Counted from the stretch's first letter, positions 52,590 through 61,651 are shown. The stretch: 64,000 nucleotides of DNA from Dysgonomonas sp. PH5-45 (GCF_029893235.1 NZ_JARXWE010000015.1:1-64000); one strand, 5' to 3'. Translations and numbers: made by a program. The notes: a model not told the origin generated them from the sequence alone.

Positions 52590-53201
52590 TTAATTATGAT
52601 GGTTGCCCTTATTATGAGAGCCATCGGCACTTCCATTGTGATTGTGGCTCTTATCAGTACAGGTATTCACATCATGATTTTGTTCCCCATTGTGATTATG
52701 ACTTGCATCAGTGCAAGTGTTCACATCATGGTTTTGTTCTCCATTGTGATTATGGCTTGTATCTGTACAAGTATTCACATCATGGTTTTGTCCGTTATTG
52801 TGATTATGGTTTGCATCAGTACAAGTATTCACATCGTGGTTTTGTGTGTTGTTATGATTGTGGCTTACATCCATGCAGGTATTGGAATCATGGTTATTTC
52901 CTCCATGTCCTGTGCCTGTGCCATTGTGATGGGTACCGTCATGTTTAATTCCTGAATGTTGGGAATTTGTACAAACCTGATGTGTTCCGTCTGCAAGTAT
53001 ATCGCAGTTTTCGTGATTTCCGGCAGCACACTGATTCAGCACGCTGCTTTTGTAGATATCGCCATTTGAAAAACCGAGTGTAGATGCACGAAGCTCCAAA
53101 CTTTGATCTATATCTCCAAAGTTGCTATCATCATCCTGGCTACAAGAAACGAATGTGATAACCGATGCGAGAACCGCTAATGAATAAAATACTCTTTTCA
53201 T
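52590..53201 (-). CDS. His/Asn-rich repeat lipoprotein, copy 1 (long repeat array)
   Basis: A 203-residue lipoprotein (lipobox VSC, Cys20). The first 90 residues form a domain shared with the protein at 58779: ELRASTLGFSNGDIY, NQCAAGNHENCDIL, HQVCTNSQHSGIKHDGTHH. The C-terminal half is a tandem of four to five 18-residue units (NHDVNTCTDASHNHNGEQ), each with one Cys and three His and encoded by 54-base repeats. It would be a surface metal trap (Cu, Zn or Ni). An ECF-type promoter motif (53235-53262) and a terminator make it a single-gene unit. Confidence 0.8.
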   Translation of the reverse strand: MKRVFYSLAVLASVITFVSCSQDDDSNFGDIDQSLELRASTLGFSNGDIYKSSVLNQCAAGNHENCDILADGTHQVCTNSQHSGIKHDGTHHNGTGTGHGGNNHDSNTCMDVSHNHNNTQNHDVNTCTDANHNHNNGQNHDVNTCTDTSHNHNGEQNHDVNTCTDASHNHNGEQNHDVNTCTDKSHNHNGSADGSHNKGNHHN

Positions 53202-53234
53202 ATTCCTTTATTGTTAAAATGTTATATGTTAATA

Positions 53235-53262
53235 TACCGCATAAGAGTAATTATACCCTACC
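53235..53262 (-). promoter_or_regulatory. ECF-type promoter of the 52590 lipoprotein gene
   Basis: On the minus strand GGTAGGGTA, 11 bases, ATGCGGTA. The same two boxes with the same 11-base spacing occur at 59189-59216 and 62960-62987. It does not contain the housekeeping TAnnTTTG box. Confidence 0.75.
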
Positions 53263-53305
53263 AAAAAATAAAATAATTTTTAACTTGAACGGAGAAAGAC
53301 ACTTC

Positions 53306-54874
53306 TCATAATTTTACCACAAGATTATCTCCTATTTTTGTAGAGGGCTTTTTCTCAATATACTCCCGTAATGAAAAATCTTTTCTCAATGCTCTATCAG
53401 AAATAAAAAGTATTGAACCGCCATAAATATCGGACATAATATCATCCTTTTCAGCTATGATAACACTCTCTCCTAAATATACTTTCATATTCTCTGGACG
53501 GCGGATTCCATAAACAATGTATTGTTTTGAATTTTCTGATAACTCAATCCCACTCTTACACATATTTTCATAACCGACATAGCTGTTCAGAAAAGGCATT
53601 TCAAAGGATACAATAAATATCACGGTTAAAATCCCTATTGATATGCTGTTAATCGAACGAATTATATTCTTTCGGAAAATCAGAAAATATAAAGAAAGGA
53701 ATCCAAATAGAGCAAGTGAAATTAATCCCCATATTATGGAAGTGTGAATTTCATTCAACCAAGAAAATGTAATATCATTTTTACTCAATAAAAACAACGG
53801 CAAAGCCATTATTGCTATGAGAGATAACGCTATCATAAAATATACAATCCATTTCTTATTCTTTAATCTCATCAATATAATAACTGACAGATAAGCCACA
53901 AAAGGAAATACAGGCAACATATAAATTTCAATCTTTGCACTTACAATAGATAAGACAAGAAATGACGTTAAAACAACAGTCAAAAACAATTTATCTATAT
54001 CTGTTTTTATCAGCTCATTTTTAATCCCTAACAGGATAAGGGCAAAGAATAAAATTGACCAAGGAGCGAAGGAATACCAAAATACCTGAAAATAATAATA
54101 GAACGGCTCCTTATGATGGAATGAGCTAACAGCACGGTTGAATGTCTGATTAAAGAGTAAATCGTTCAAATAACTATTTCCCGCTTCAACCCACACTAAG
54201 CTGAACCAAACAGAACAAAGCAATAAGAGTATTCCCCAAGTTCTAAACCCTAAATATTTTCCACTATCCTTAATTTTCCCTTTTATAGTTAGAAATGTCA
54301 GTATAGAGACTACCGGAATAATTATTCCGATTGGCCCTTTACTGAATATTGCGAGGAAAATACAAAGAGGAAGCAAATACTTATCATATTTTCTCTCTCT
54401 GCCTGAATACATTCTATAAAAAACATATAATGCCAATGTTATAAACATAGACATTAACATATCCATTCTTAGAATAATGGCTCCACCCATAAATAGAGCG
54501 CTTGTGAACAATAATAGTTTTGCACTGGATTGATATTCGTTTGGAAGTTCAGCTCGTGTCCACCTGTCCATCGTAAACTGAATGACAAAAGCGGGTAGTA
54601 ATGAGAATAGCGACAAGAACCATATTTGATGACTTCCGAATATCTTTTTTCCGAGCATTATAATCCAGAAATATAAAGGCGGTTTATCGGCATATATTTC
54701 ACCATGATTATAAAATGAGAAAAAATTCCCTGTTTTTAAGGCATCATCAACTATATTCAAATATCTAAGTTCGTTTGCAGGCGTATAATCCCGGAGTAGG
54801 ATTAATGGGAACATTAATGCAAAAACAAGAATATAGTAGATGTGGTCAATCGTAAATAATCGTTTTAATGTCAT
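53306..54874 (-). CDS. ArnT-like (GT39/GT83) lipid-linked glycosyltransferase
   Basis: A 522-residue protein with about 12 membrane segments. A first periplasmic loop carries the catalytic acidic residue (RDYTPANELRYLNI) and the DKPPLYFW motif characteristic of ArnT/PMT-type glycosyltransferases. These transfer a sugar from undecaprenyl phosphate to lipid A or proteins on the outer face of the inner membrane. The rest is hydrophobic with a C-terminal periplasmic domain (FEMPFLNSYVG, RPENMKVYLGES). It is the last gene of the operon 58116-53306, which supplies the epimerase and the Und-P sugar synthase. Confidence 0.9.
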   Translation of the reverse strand: MTLKRLFTIDHIYYILVFALMFPLILLRDYTPANELRYLNIVDDALKTGNFFSFYNHGEIYADKPPLYFWIIMLGKKIFGSHQIWFLSLFSLLPAFVIQFTMDRWTRAELPNEYQSSAKLLLFTSALFMGGAIILRMDMLMSMFITLALYVFYRMYSGRERKYDKYLLPLCIFLAIFSKGPIGIIIPVVSILTFLTIKGKIKDSGKYLGFRTWGILLLLCSVWFSLVWVEAGNSYLNDLLFNQTFNRAVSSFHHKEPFYYYFQVFWYSFAPWSILFFALILLGIKNELIKTDIDKLFLTVVLTSFLVLSIVSAKIEIYMLPVFPFVAYLSVIILMRLKNKKWIVYFMIALSLIAIMALPLFLLSKNDITFSWLNEIHTSIIWGLISLALFGFLSLYFLIFRKNIIRSINSISIGILTVIFIVSFEMPFLNSYVGYENMCKSGIELSENSKQYIVYGIRRPENMKVYLGESVIIAEKDDIMSDIYGGSILFISDRALRKDFSLREYIEKKPSTKIGDNLVVKL

Positions 54875-54897
54875 AGTTAATAATTAAGGATTAACAC

Positions 54898-55920
54898 CTA
54901 TTGATTTTCCATTGAGTTAAACCACTCAATAAATGATTTTATTCCTTCCGGTAATACTGTTTTGGGCTTATAATGAATGTATCTGGTCAATTTGCTTATA
55001 TCAGCATAGGTTTCCTTTACATCACCGGATTGAAAAGGGTACATTTCCAAATGAGCGTCTTTTTGCATTTCATATTCAATCGCTTCTATAAACTGGAGTA
55101 AATTAACTGGCTTTGAATTGCCGATATTAAAAATCTGATAGAAAGCGGAATCTGAATTTTTATCCGGAGTTTTATCCAAGAGTAAGACGATGCTTTTTAT
55201 AACATCATCTATATAGGTGAAATCTCTAAGCATATCCCCATTATTAAAAACCTTGATTGTTCTGCCCTCCCGAATAGATCTTGCGAAAATCATCGGAGCC
55301 ATATCAGGTCTTCCCCATGCTCCATATACAGTAAAAAGTCTTATTCCTGTGGAGGGCAAATTGAACAAATGACTATAAGAATGAGCCATCAGTTCATTAC
55401 TTTTTTTTGTTGCAGCATAAAAACTGGCAGGATTATCAACTGTGGCAGATTCCTTAAAAGGAATTTTATTGTTCAATCCATAAACCGAAGAACTGGAAGC
55501 ATATATAAGATGCTTGATATTATTATGCCTGCAACACTCTAAGATATTTACAAAGCCAAGAATGTTAGAGTTGATATAAGCATGGGGATTTTCTAAAGAA
55601 TACCGAACCCCCGCTTGTGCTGCCAGATTGATAACATAATCAAATTGATACTTCTTAAAAAGAACACCTAATTGTATAAAGTCCGTAAGATCAATCTTTC
55701 CAAAATCATAATTGCAATAAAATGAACTATGGACTACTTCATTTTCTGTTATATCCTCTTTTCCTATTCCACATTCAGACAACCTGCCATATTTTAGGTT
55801 TACATCGTAATAGTCATTTATATTATCTATTCCCACAACGAAATTCTCTTTATTTTCAACCAATGCTTTTACCAAGTGAAATCCGATAAATCCTGCACTG
55901 CCTGTAACTAATATTTTCAT
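54898..55920 (-). CDS. UDP-glucuronate 4-epimerase-like SDR enzyme
   Basis: A 340-residue extended short-chain dehydrogenase. It has the NAD-binding GSAGFIGFHL (residues 7-16), the active-site YAATKKSNE (YxxxK) with upstream SSSVYG, and sequence such as DNINDYYDVNLKYGRL typical of UDP-glucuronate (or UDP-glucose) 4-epimerases. It probably makes UDP-galacturonate as donor for the glycosyltransferases. It overlaps the preceding gene by four bases (ATG at 55920), so it is co-translated. Confidence 0.88.
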   Translation of the reverse strand: MKILVTGSAGFIGFHLVKALVENKENFVVGIDNINDYYDVNLKYGRLSECGIGKEDITENEVVHSSFYCNYDFGKIDLTDFIQLGVLFKKYQFDYVINLAAQAGVRYSLENPHAYINSNILGFVNILECCRHNNIKHLIYASSSSVYGLNNKIPFKESATVDNPASFYAATKKSNELMAHSYSHLFNLPSTGIRLFTVYGAWGRPDMAPMIFARSIREGRTIKVFNNGDMLRDFTYIDDVIKSIVLLLDKTPDKNSDSAFYQIFNIGNSKPVNLLQFIEAIEYEMQKDAHLEMYPFQSGDVKETYADISKLTRYIHYKPKTVLPEGIKSFIEWFNSMENQ

Positions 55921-56564
55921 TTAATCTCTTTTTTAGATTCATCCTCATTACAGTTTTTTATAATCAACCACACATTTCTGGAATATGTGATAAAACCAAA
56001 ACTTTGACCAATAAGCAATACCGGATCTTCTCTGAATATTGCGTATGCAATAGTTATCAGAGAACCTATTATACTCAACAGCCAAAAGTTTAAGGGAAGG
56101 ACAGATTCACCTCTCAATCTTGAATGCCACCATTGATAAACAAAGCGGAAAGTGAAAATTATCTGACCTGCGGAACCAAATAGAAGTAACCATAACGATA
56201 TATTTGAAAATAACCTGTCAATGCTTACTTCATTGTTATATAGCACATAGCAAAGTGCGGCAGCAGGTATTAAGAGAATTACTGTTCTTATAGCTAAATG
56301 GATTTTTTTCCAGTTGTTTTTACTATTCAAATTCCATATATAGATATAATAGGAGAATAGTTGTCCGAGAATTATTACAAAATCTCCCCTTAGCCACCCA
56401 TATATAGAAAATAATATAGAAGCTAATAAACTTAACTGCCAATAGATAGTCGGAGATACAACTTTTTTAGCCTTTTCCGATAAAATCCACTGAATAAGCA
56501 TTCTGGCAGAAAATAACCCCTGTGCTAAAAAACCTAAAACAAAATACCAAATGTCGTTATTCAC
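55917..56564 (-). CDS. Double LAB_N-type membrane protein (lipid A biosynthesis N-terminal domain)
   Basis: A 215-residue membrane protein with two copies of the LAB_N unit: first about residues 5-75 (GFLAQGLFSARMLIQWI, PTIYWQLSLLASILFSIYG) and second about 125-205 (GQIIFTFRFVYQWWHSR, PLNFWLLSIIGSLITIAYA). GTG start. LAB_N proteins often lie beside GT2 genes. It resembles small helper proteins that associate with polyprenyl-phosphate sugar synthases such as RgtF. It is flanked by the GT2 and the epimerase and overlaps the latter. Confidence 0.85.
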   Translation of the reverse strand: MNNDIWYFVLGFLAQGLFSARMLIQWILSEKAKKVVSPTIYWQLSLLASILFSIYGWLRGDFVIILGQLFSYYIYIWNLNSKNNWKKIHLAIRTVILLIPAAALCYVLYNNEVSIDRLFSNISLWLLLFGSAGQIIFTFRFVYQWWHSRLRGESVLPLNFWLLSIIGSLITIAYAIFREDPVLLIGQSFGFITYSRNVWLIIKNCNEDESKKEIK

Positions 56565-56577
56565 TTTTTGCTATGGC

Positions 56578-57309
56578 TTAATTAATACCTTCTTTTTCAA
56601 TAGTATAGTTTATGTACCGTTTCTTCATCCATCGGAAAGCAAAGCAATCCATAAAAGGACTAACCAACCTGTTCCATAAATGAAATTTTGATTGACCTGC
56701 GGTACGTTCAAAATGCCTAACAGGAACCTGCTTTACCCTGCCATGTTGTAACTGAAGGAGAGCAGGTAGGAAACGGTGCATCCCCGTAAACATCGGAATG
56801 CGTTTAGCGTATTCGGTATGAATAATTTTTAGTGGACACCCCGTATCTTCTATGCCGTCATTAGTCATCATGCGGCGAAAACTATTGGCTATTTTCGACG
56901 ATAGTTTTTTTCCTAAACTATCTTTGCGTCCTGTACGGATACCCATTACCATTTCATATTCATTTCTATATGGCAATAAAAGTTCAAAATCTTTAGGCGC
57001 TGTTTGTAAATCAGCATCTATATATCCGACAAATGACGACTGGGCTATATCTATCCCTGCTTTTATAGCTGCGCTTAATCCGCAATTTCGAGCAAAACTT
57101 ATATAAAAAAGATGACGGTTTCGCTGACACACTTCCTGTATCAATGTTTTGCTTTGGTCTTTCGATCCATCATCAACGAATAGTATGCAGGTTTTTACTG
57201 ATGAAGAACATACATATTCAGATAGTTCCTTTTCAAGTTTGTTTATATTTTCTTCTTCATTATAAACAGGAACTATTATGGTTAAATCATAATCTTTTGT
57301 AGAGTTCAT
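56578..57309 (-). CDS. Family 2 glycosyltransferase (DPM1/ArnC-like polyprenyl-phosphate sugar synthase)
   Basis: A 243-residue GT-A enzyme: IIVPVYNEEENINKLEKEL (nucleotide-binding start), FVDDGSKDQS, YIDADLQTAPKDFELLL (DxD), and the acceptor region AVTGMHRFLPALLQLQHG-like and GQSKFHLWNRLVSPFMD. It lacks the C-terminal membrane pair of ArnC, like the shorter DPM1 types. It probably links a sugar (galacturonate from the encoded epimerase) to undecaprenyl phosphate. It lies 13 bases after the PAP2 gene. Confidence 0.9.
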   Translation of the reverse strand: MNSTKDYDLTIIVPVYNEEENINKLEKELSEYVCSSSVKTCILFVDDGSKDQSKTLIQEVCQRNRHLFYISFARNCGLSAAIKAGIDIAQSSFVGYIDADLQTAPKDFELLLPYRNEYEMVMGIRTGRKDSLGKKLSSKIANSFRRMMTNDGIEDTGCPLKIIHTEYAKRIPMFTGMHRFLPALLQLQHGRVKQVPVRHFERTAGQSKFHLWNRLVSPFMDCFAFRWMKKRYINYTIEKEGIN

Positions 57310-57321
57310 ATCATTTATATT

Positions 57322-58116
57322 TTAAAATTGCATTGAAAGCGATAAACCACCCTGCTGACCTGTGTAATAGGGGTAAAAAGCAAGATTTCGTTTGTTCTTT
57401 TTCTCCTGACCACCTTTAAATATTTTCTTTTCAACAGTAGGATAGAGCCAATAGGCAAGTTTTGTACTTAATATGCCAAGCCCGGCACCGAATGCGACGT
57501 CGCCTACCCAGTGCTTATTATTGTATATGCGGAATGCTCCGGTTCCCGCAGCGATAGTATATCCCGCTATTCCATACCAGATTGAAACATCTTTATATTC
57601 TTGCCAAAGAAATTCAGCACCCATAAAAGCGATTGCCGTATGCCCTGACGGAAAAGAATTTTTTGCGGATTTATCTGGTCTTTCAACTCGTGCCGTATAT
57701 TTTAAACCATTCACTGAAGCCGCCGTGAACAGGCTTGCCATTCCTAAAATAATCGTCCTGTCTTTGAAATTGTGTTTGCCTTTTATCCCGACTAAGTTTA
57801 AAGCATATACACTCGCCGCAGGTACATATTGCGTTATATCATCAATCTGAAACTTTTCAGGTTTGTGTGTTATTACTTCATGCCCTATGGCATAGTTTAA
57901 TAGGCGATTTTTGGGCGCTAATGTTGCTTCTATTGTTCCGTACAACATCAGGGATGCAGGTATTATTAATTGTTTATATGAGAATTTATAGTCATTTACC
58001 TGAATACTATCGCTTTCAGAAAGCGTGTTATTATTTGTTTGGGTATAAGCATTTGGGAGTGAAACCGAAAGTAATAACACAATGGTACACAATGCTTTTG
58101 TCAATTTTAAAAACAT
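57322..58116 (-). CDS. PAP2-family lipid phosphatase
   Basis: A 264-residue exported/membrane protein. It has a signal segment (residues 8-25), hydrophobic stretches and the three PAP2 motifs: KYTARVERPD, FPSGHTAIAF and RIYNNKHWVGDV (GDVxxG). It would remove a phosphate from lipid A or from a lipid-linked pyrophosphate at the periplasmic face, preparing the acceptor for the ArnT-like enzyme or recycling the carrier. The C-terminus ends in a beta-strand with final Phe (GLSLSMQF), unusual for PAP2 proteins. First gene of the five-gene operon. Confidence 0.87.
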   Translation of the reverse strand: MFLKLTKALCTIVLLLSVSLPNAYTQTNNNTLSESDSIQVNDYKFSYKQLIIPASLMLYGTIEATLAPKNRLLNYAIGHEVITHKPEKFQIDDITQYVPAASVYALNLVGIKGKHNFKDRTIILGMASLFTAASVNGLKYTARVERPDKSAKNSFPSGHTAIAFMGAEFLWQEYKDVSIWYGIAGYTIAAGTGAFRIYNNKHWVGDVAFGAGLGILSTKLAYWLYPTVEKKIFKGGQEKKNKRNLAFYPYYTGQQGGLSLSMQF

Positions 58117-58232
58117 CTTATTTATATTATTTTTTTGGGATTGTTCGGAAAATTAGATATAGCGGTGGCTTAGTATCTACCGGAAGATAGATTACAAGCA
58201 CAAAGGATAAAGACTATAATTTAGTCTTTCTG

Positions 58233-58664
58233 TTATGAAAAGGTGAAAGGAGGTGCCCGCAAACCATGAAATTGATTTGCTGCTGCGGATTTATAGCTTA
58301 GTATATACTCACCGTAATCAGATTCGATAAATGAACTATCTAAACTATAATTAAATAAATTTCCAACAAGGAAAAAGATAGGAAATAAAACAGTATCATT
58401 TTGATTATCTGATACTTTTAGTTTTGTTTCATCAACAGATGTAGGAATGATGAATTTTGATTTAGCAATACAGGTTTCATCGTGATTTTGCTCACTATCC
58501 GTATCGCTGTGATGTGTATGTTCATCGTTTATTGCATTATCCAACTCACACAACTCGATAACAATGCAGGCTTTCCCACCATGATGATGATGTGGAATAA
58601 CTGCAAAAACCAAAAATAGTATGGTTGAGAGTACAATAGCGGATATGGAACATTTATTTTTCAA
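58233..58664 (-). CDS. DUF6769-like protein with an HHHH motif, copy 2
   Basis: A 143-residue paralogue of the 51582 protein. It shows the same order: N-terminal membrane segment (6-22), VIPHHHHGGKACIVIELCE, His/Asp loop (INDEHTHHSDTDSEQNHDE), second hydrophobic segment (VLFPIFFLVGNLFNY) and ANQFHGLRAPP end. It starts with TTG. A TAAGTTTG -7 box overlaps the start codon, so the message may be nearly leaderless, or the true start is slightly downstream. It lies between the His-rich lipoprotein gene and the PAP2 operon. Function unknown, metal binding likely. Confidence 0.72.
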   Translation of the reverse strand: MKNKCSISAIVLSTILFLVFAVIPHHHHGGKACIVIELCELDNAINDEHTHHSDTDSEQNHDETCIAKSKFIIPTSVDETKLKVSDNQNDTVLFPIFFLVGNLFNYSLDSSFIESDYGEYILSYKSAAANQFHGLRAPPFTFS

Positions 58665-58721
58665 ACTTAATATCTTAACTGTGGTTAGATAATTTTATTA
58701 TAGGCAATGTGTTTTAAAAAA

Positions 58722-58761
58722 GGGATTCAATAAAGAAATTGTTTCCCCTTTATTGAATCCC
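58722..58761 (-). terminator. Terminator after the second His-rich lipoprotein gene
   Basis: A perfect 14-bp stem (GGGATTCAATAAAG 58722-58735 with CTTTATTGAATCCC 58748-58761), followed on the minus strand by six T residues. Confidence 0.93.
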
Positions 58762-58778
58762 ATCGTACATAAAGGTTA

Positions 58779-59129
58779 TTAATGGTGTTTACCATCATGC
58801 GAACCGTGTGAATGACCATCTTTGTCATGTGTTCCATGATCGGTTCCATTGTGATGGGTGCCGTCATGGTTTTTCCCTGAATGGTCGGAATATGCGCAGG
58901 CTTCGTGAGTGCCATCGTTATAAATATCACAATTTTCATGATTTCCCGCTGAACATTGCTCTGCTACACTTGCTTGGTAAGCTGCAACATCATCAAATCC
59001 TAAAGCCGCAGCTCTGGCTTCAATATCTTGTTTTGCTGATGTCCCAAAATCTTCATGGTCGTCATTACTGCAAGCAACGAATGTTACTGCAAATAAAACT
59101 ACTGCCAACGAATAAAATAACTTTTTCAT
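58779..59129 (-). CDS. His-rich lipoprotein, copy 2 (short)
   Basis: A 116-residue lipoprotein (lipobox FVAC, Cys20). It is homologous to the N-terminal domain of the 52590 protein: ARAAALGFDDVAAYQAS, EQCSAGNHENCDIY, HEACAYSDHSGKNHDGTHH. It then ends in a short His/Gly/Asp tail (HDKDGHSHGSHDGKHH) in place of the 18-residue repeat array. I chose the ATG at 59129, because upstream extension to 59225 runs through the promoter. It is a single gene with an ECF-type promoter and strong terminator. Likely a surface or periplasmic metal binder. Confidence 0.8.
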   Translation of the reverse strand: MKKLFYSLAVVLFAVTFVACSNDDHEDFGTSAKQDIEARAAALGFDDVAAYQASVAEQCSAGNHENCDIYNDGTHEACAYSDHSGKNHDGTHHNGTDHGTHDKDGHSHGSHDGKHH

Positions 59130-59188
59130 TTGATCTACTAATTTACGAATTTGTACTTTGTTTTTTTCTGAAGCGCTTTCGTAATAGT

Positions 59189-59216
59189 AACCGCATAAAG
59201 CAGGGTTTACCCTACC
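59189..59216 (-). promoter_or_regulatory. ECF-type promoter of the 58779 lipoprotein gene
   Basis: GGTAGGGTA, 11 bases, ATGCGGTT on the minus strand, matching the sites at 53235 and 62960 in both boxes and spacing. It lies six bases beyond the TonB-receptor stop and about 60 bases before the lipoprotein ATG. Confidence 0.75.
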
Positions 59217-59221
59217 ATAAA

Positions 59222-61651
59222 TCAAAAAATAATTTCAAGAAATACCGTTGGAGTAAATGGAGTTGCTTTTGTGAAGATATTTGTTGCAGTATTTTGACCG
59301 GAAATCTGATAGTTGTATTTTATATTCTTAGTACCAAACACATTCAATAGCGATACGCCTGCTTGCAGCCTTACTTTCTTTATTTGTGCCCTGTATGTAG
59401 CACCTATATCAAAGCGGCTGTATGGCTCATCGGAATAATCCGTATGTTCGTGTTCGGAGCCATGCTGTCCTTCCTCATTGCCTTGTCCATGTCCGTGCCC
59501 TCCAGTGGAAATATAAGAAAAGCCTGTACCATAAACATAACTCAACGAAAAATAGAAAGGATCGAATGCCCCGATACCTCCGACTTTTATTTCATGCGAA
59601 AGTTCGTTTTGCGGTTTACTAAGGCGGTTGATGGAATACGAGCCATATAAAGTATGATTTCTGATTAGCTTTTTGGCAAACAAGTCTGCTCCTAAAATCG
59701 TATTATCTATTTTATAGACTGTATTATCCAAAAAATACTGACTGTTTTTTGTAGTCTTATAATATCCTTCCATACTGACCAAGAAGCCGTTTTTACTGTA
59801 TGCAATACCTGCGGTAGTGTGCATTGCCTTTGTAAAGGTACTGTCTGCCATAGTCCATACGGTTTGAAATCCCGATTCATCATATTGGTATGCGGTACGG
59901 GTAAGAAACTGATTGTATAGTCCCCACGAAGCAGTTGCAGTTAGTTCTTCCGATATTTTATATGTGCCGGATAAACGGGGCTGTACATAGACTTTTTTAT
60001 TCAATGGCATATCCACCCGTACACCTGCACTTAAAGTCAAATTATCCAATAATATATTATCTGTAATATAGACTGTCGGCTTATCCAGTTCTCCGCATAG
60101 CTCGTTCAGACTTACCCTGTATTGTTGCCACTCCCCGCCAACTTGTACTTTGTTACGGCTTCCGATATTAAAGTCATGGTTAAGTCTTACCGAAAACTCC
60201 TGTACCTCATTATCCAGATGACTAACATCGTCTGTTGTCGGCTTTTTATCTCCCAGTATTGTGAGATTATCCAACAAAGAGGTAAGCCGTGAGAATGTAG
60301 CCACAACTTTTGTAGTTGAGCCGTTTTCCCATACCCGTTTATAAGAAGCCGCCCCACCATATTGCCTGTTCTTTTCAGAAGCATTGACATCATACTCGTT
60401 TGGTTGATTTACCGAGTATTTAAAGCGGTCATTAGCTCCATACAGGCTGATGTAATAGGAATCATCCTTAAATGCTTTTCCTGATAGCTTTAAATTGGCA
60501 TCATTGAAATGGTAATCAGGCTTTATATATATGCTTGAATAAATCGTTTGTGGATTATTTTCACTATTGGATAAATCCACATTCTCATTGTTATACAGGT
60601 TATAGAAAGTCTGCCTGTAAGCAGCAGAGATATTCAATTTCTTTGTCAAGGGTACCGAAGCAAAAAGGTTCATTGTATAATTGCTGACAGTTGCTTTTAC
60701 AGACGGAGCATTAAAATTACCGTCTATACCTGTTATCTCCGTAATGGCACCGATACGTCCGCCCTGATTGGAGCCGTACCCGCCTTTCAAGATGCGTATG
60801 TCTTTTACCATATAGGGATTGACCGAACCTATATGGTCGTTATAGTTCTTTATACCGAATAGCGTATATCCGTCGTATGTTATCTTGCTTTCACCCATAT
60901 TACTGCCCCACACAATCAGGTCTTCCGATGGCTCGCCCGATGCTCTTACTCCGGGCATCATCCGCATAAGGTTAAATACGGAATTATCATTGCTTCCGGG
61001 AATATATTTTGAAATTTGATGATTGATGCGGATTTCGCCGGGACTATTGCCGGATTGGATAAGCATTGTGGCGGGAGCAGGACTGACGATTACTTCATCC
61101 ATAGTAAAAACAGCAGATTGTAGCCGGATTTCGTTTAGTCCGGGAGAAAGAATAGTATCTTGTGCCTGATAGCCCAAATACTGCACTTGTACACGCTGAT
61201 TTCCTTTTTTCTCGGTTTTGAAAGAAAAATAACCTGCTTCATCAGTTGAAACGGTCTTTTCGGGAGTAGTGATATAAGCGTAAGGTAAACCTTCTTCGCT
61301 ATCTGCATCCCTTATTGTCCCTGAAAACGTATAGTACCGCTTAACTTCAACAACAGGCGGTTGCTCTATCTTTTCAGTATAGGAAGCGATAACATAAACT
61401 CCGTTTATATTTTCGTGGCGAAACGGTTTATCTTTCAGCAAAAAATCAAGTGCGCTTTGAGGATTATTAAATTTTCGATTGACCGTTACCTTATATTGGG
61501 AAAGGGCATTATCATCAAAAGAAATTTCTACGGGTAATCCCCGCAGAACATCGTTAAGGGGCTTGTCATTAACGACCAAATGCAGCTCTTGTGAAAAAGC
61601 TGCAATTGTGCCTGTAAGGGTTATTATAAGTATAACTATAAATTTCTTCAA
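59222..61651 (-). CDS. TonB-dependent outer-membrane receptor with STN domain
   Basis: An 809-residue receptor. It has a signal peptide (to about 20), an STN/secretin-TonB N-terminal domain (24-75) used for signalling to a FecR protein, a CarboxypepD_reg-like domain (about 105-185, TFSGTIRDADSEEGLPYAY), a plug (about 200-310) and a 22-strand barrel ending in FLEIIF. A His-rich extracellular loop near the end (GGHGHGQGNEEGQHGSEHEH) suggests a metal or metal-chelate substrate. The start is TTG immediately after the fecR stop (TAATTG), so it is coupled. Third gene of the sigma-fecR-receptor operon. Confidence 0.92.
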   Translation of the reverse strand: MKKFIVILIITLTGTIAAFSQELHLVVNDKPLNDVLRGLPVEISFDDNALSQYKVTVNRKFNNPQSALDFLLKDKPFRHENINGVYVIASYTEKIEQPPVVEVKRYYTFSGTIRDADSEEGLPYAYITTPEKTVSTDEAGYFSFKTEKKGNQRVQVQYLGYQAQDTILSPGLNEIRLQSAVFTMDEVIVSPAPATMLIQSGNSPGEIRINHQISKYIPGSNDNSVFNLMRMMPGVRASGEPSEDLIVWGSNMGESKITYDGYTLFGIKNYNDHIGSVNPYMVKDIRILKGGYGSNQGGRIGAITEITGIDGNFNAPSVKATVSNYTMNLFASVPLTKKLNISAAYRQTFYNLYNNENVDLSNSENNPQTIYSSIYIKPDYHFNDANLKLSGKAFKDDSYYISLYGANDRFKYSVNQPNEYDVNASEKNRQYGGAASYKRVWENGSTTKVVATFSRLTSLLDNLTILGDKKPTTDDVSHLDNEVQEFSVRLNHDFNIGSRNKVQVGGEWQQYRVSLNELCGELDKPTVYITDNILLDNLTLSAGVRVDMPLNKKVYVQPRLSGTYKISEELTATASWGLYNQFLTRTAYQYDESGFQTVWTMADSTFTKAMHTTAGIAYSKNGFLVSMEGYYKTTKNSQYFLDNTVYKIDNTILGADLFAKKLIRNHTLYGSYSINRLSKPQNELSHEIKVGGIGAFDPFYFSLSYVYGTGFSYISTGGHGHGQGNEEGQHGSEHEHTDYSDEPYSRFDIGATYRAQIKKVRLQAGVSLLNVFGTKNIKYNYQISGQNTATNIFTKATPFTPTVFLEIIF

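Noticed and set aside
52600-52890. CRISPR-like 54-base tandem repeats
   Set aside because: They are in frame and encode an 18-residue protein repeat in a lipoprotein. There are no spacers.
59130-59225. N-terminal extension of the short His-rich lipoprotein
   Set aside because: It would start upstream of the ECF-type promoter and place 32 residues before a clear lipoprotein signal peptide.
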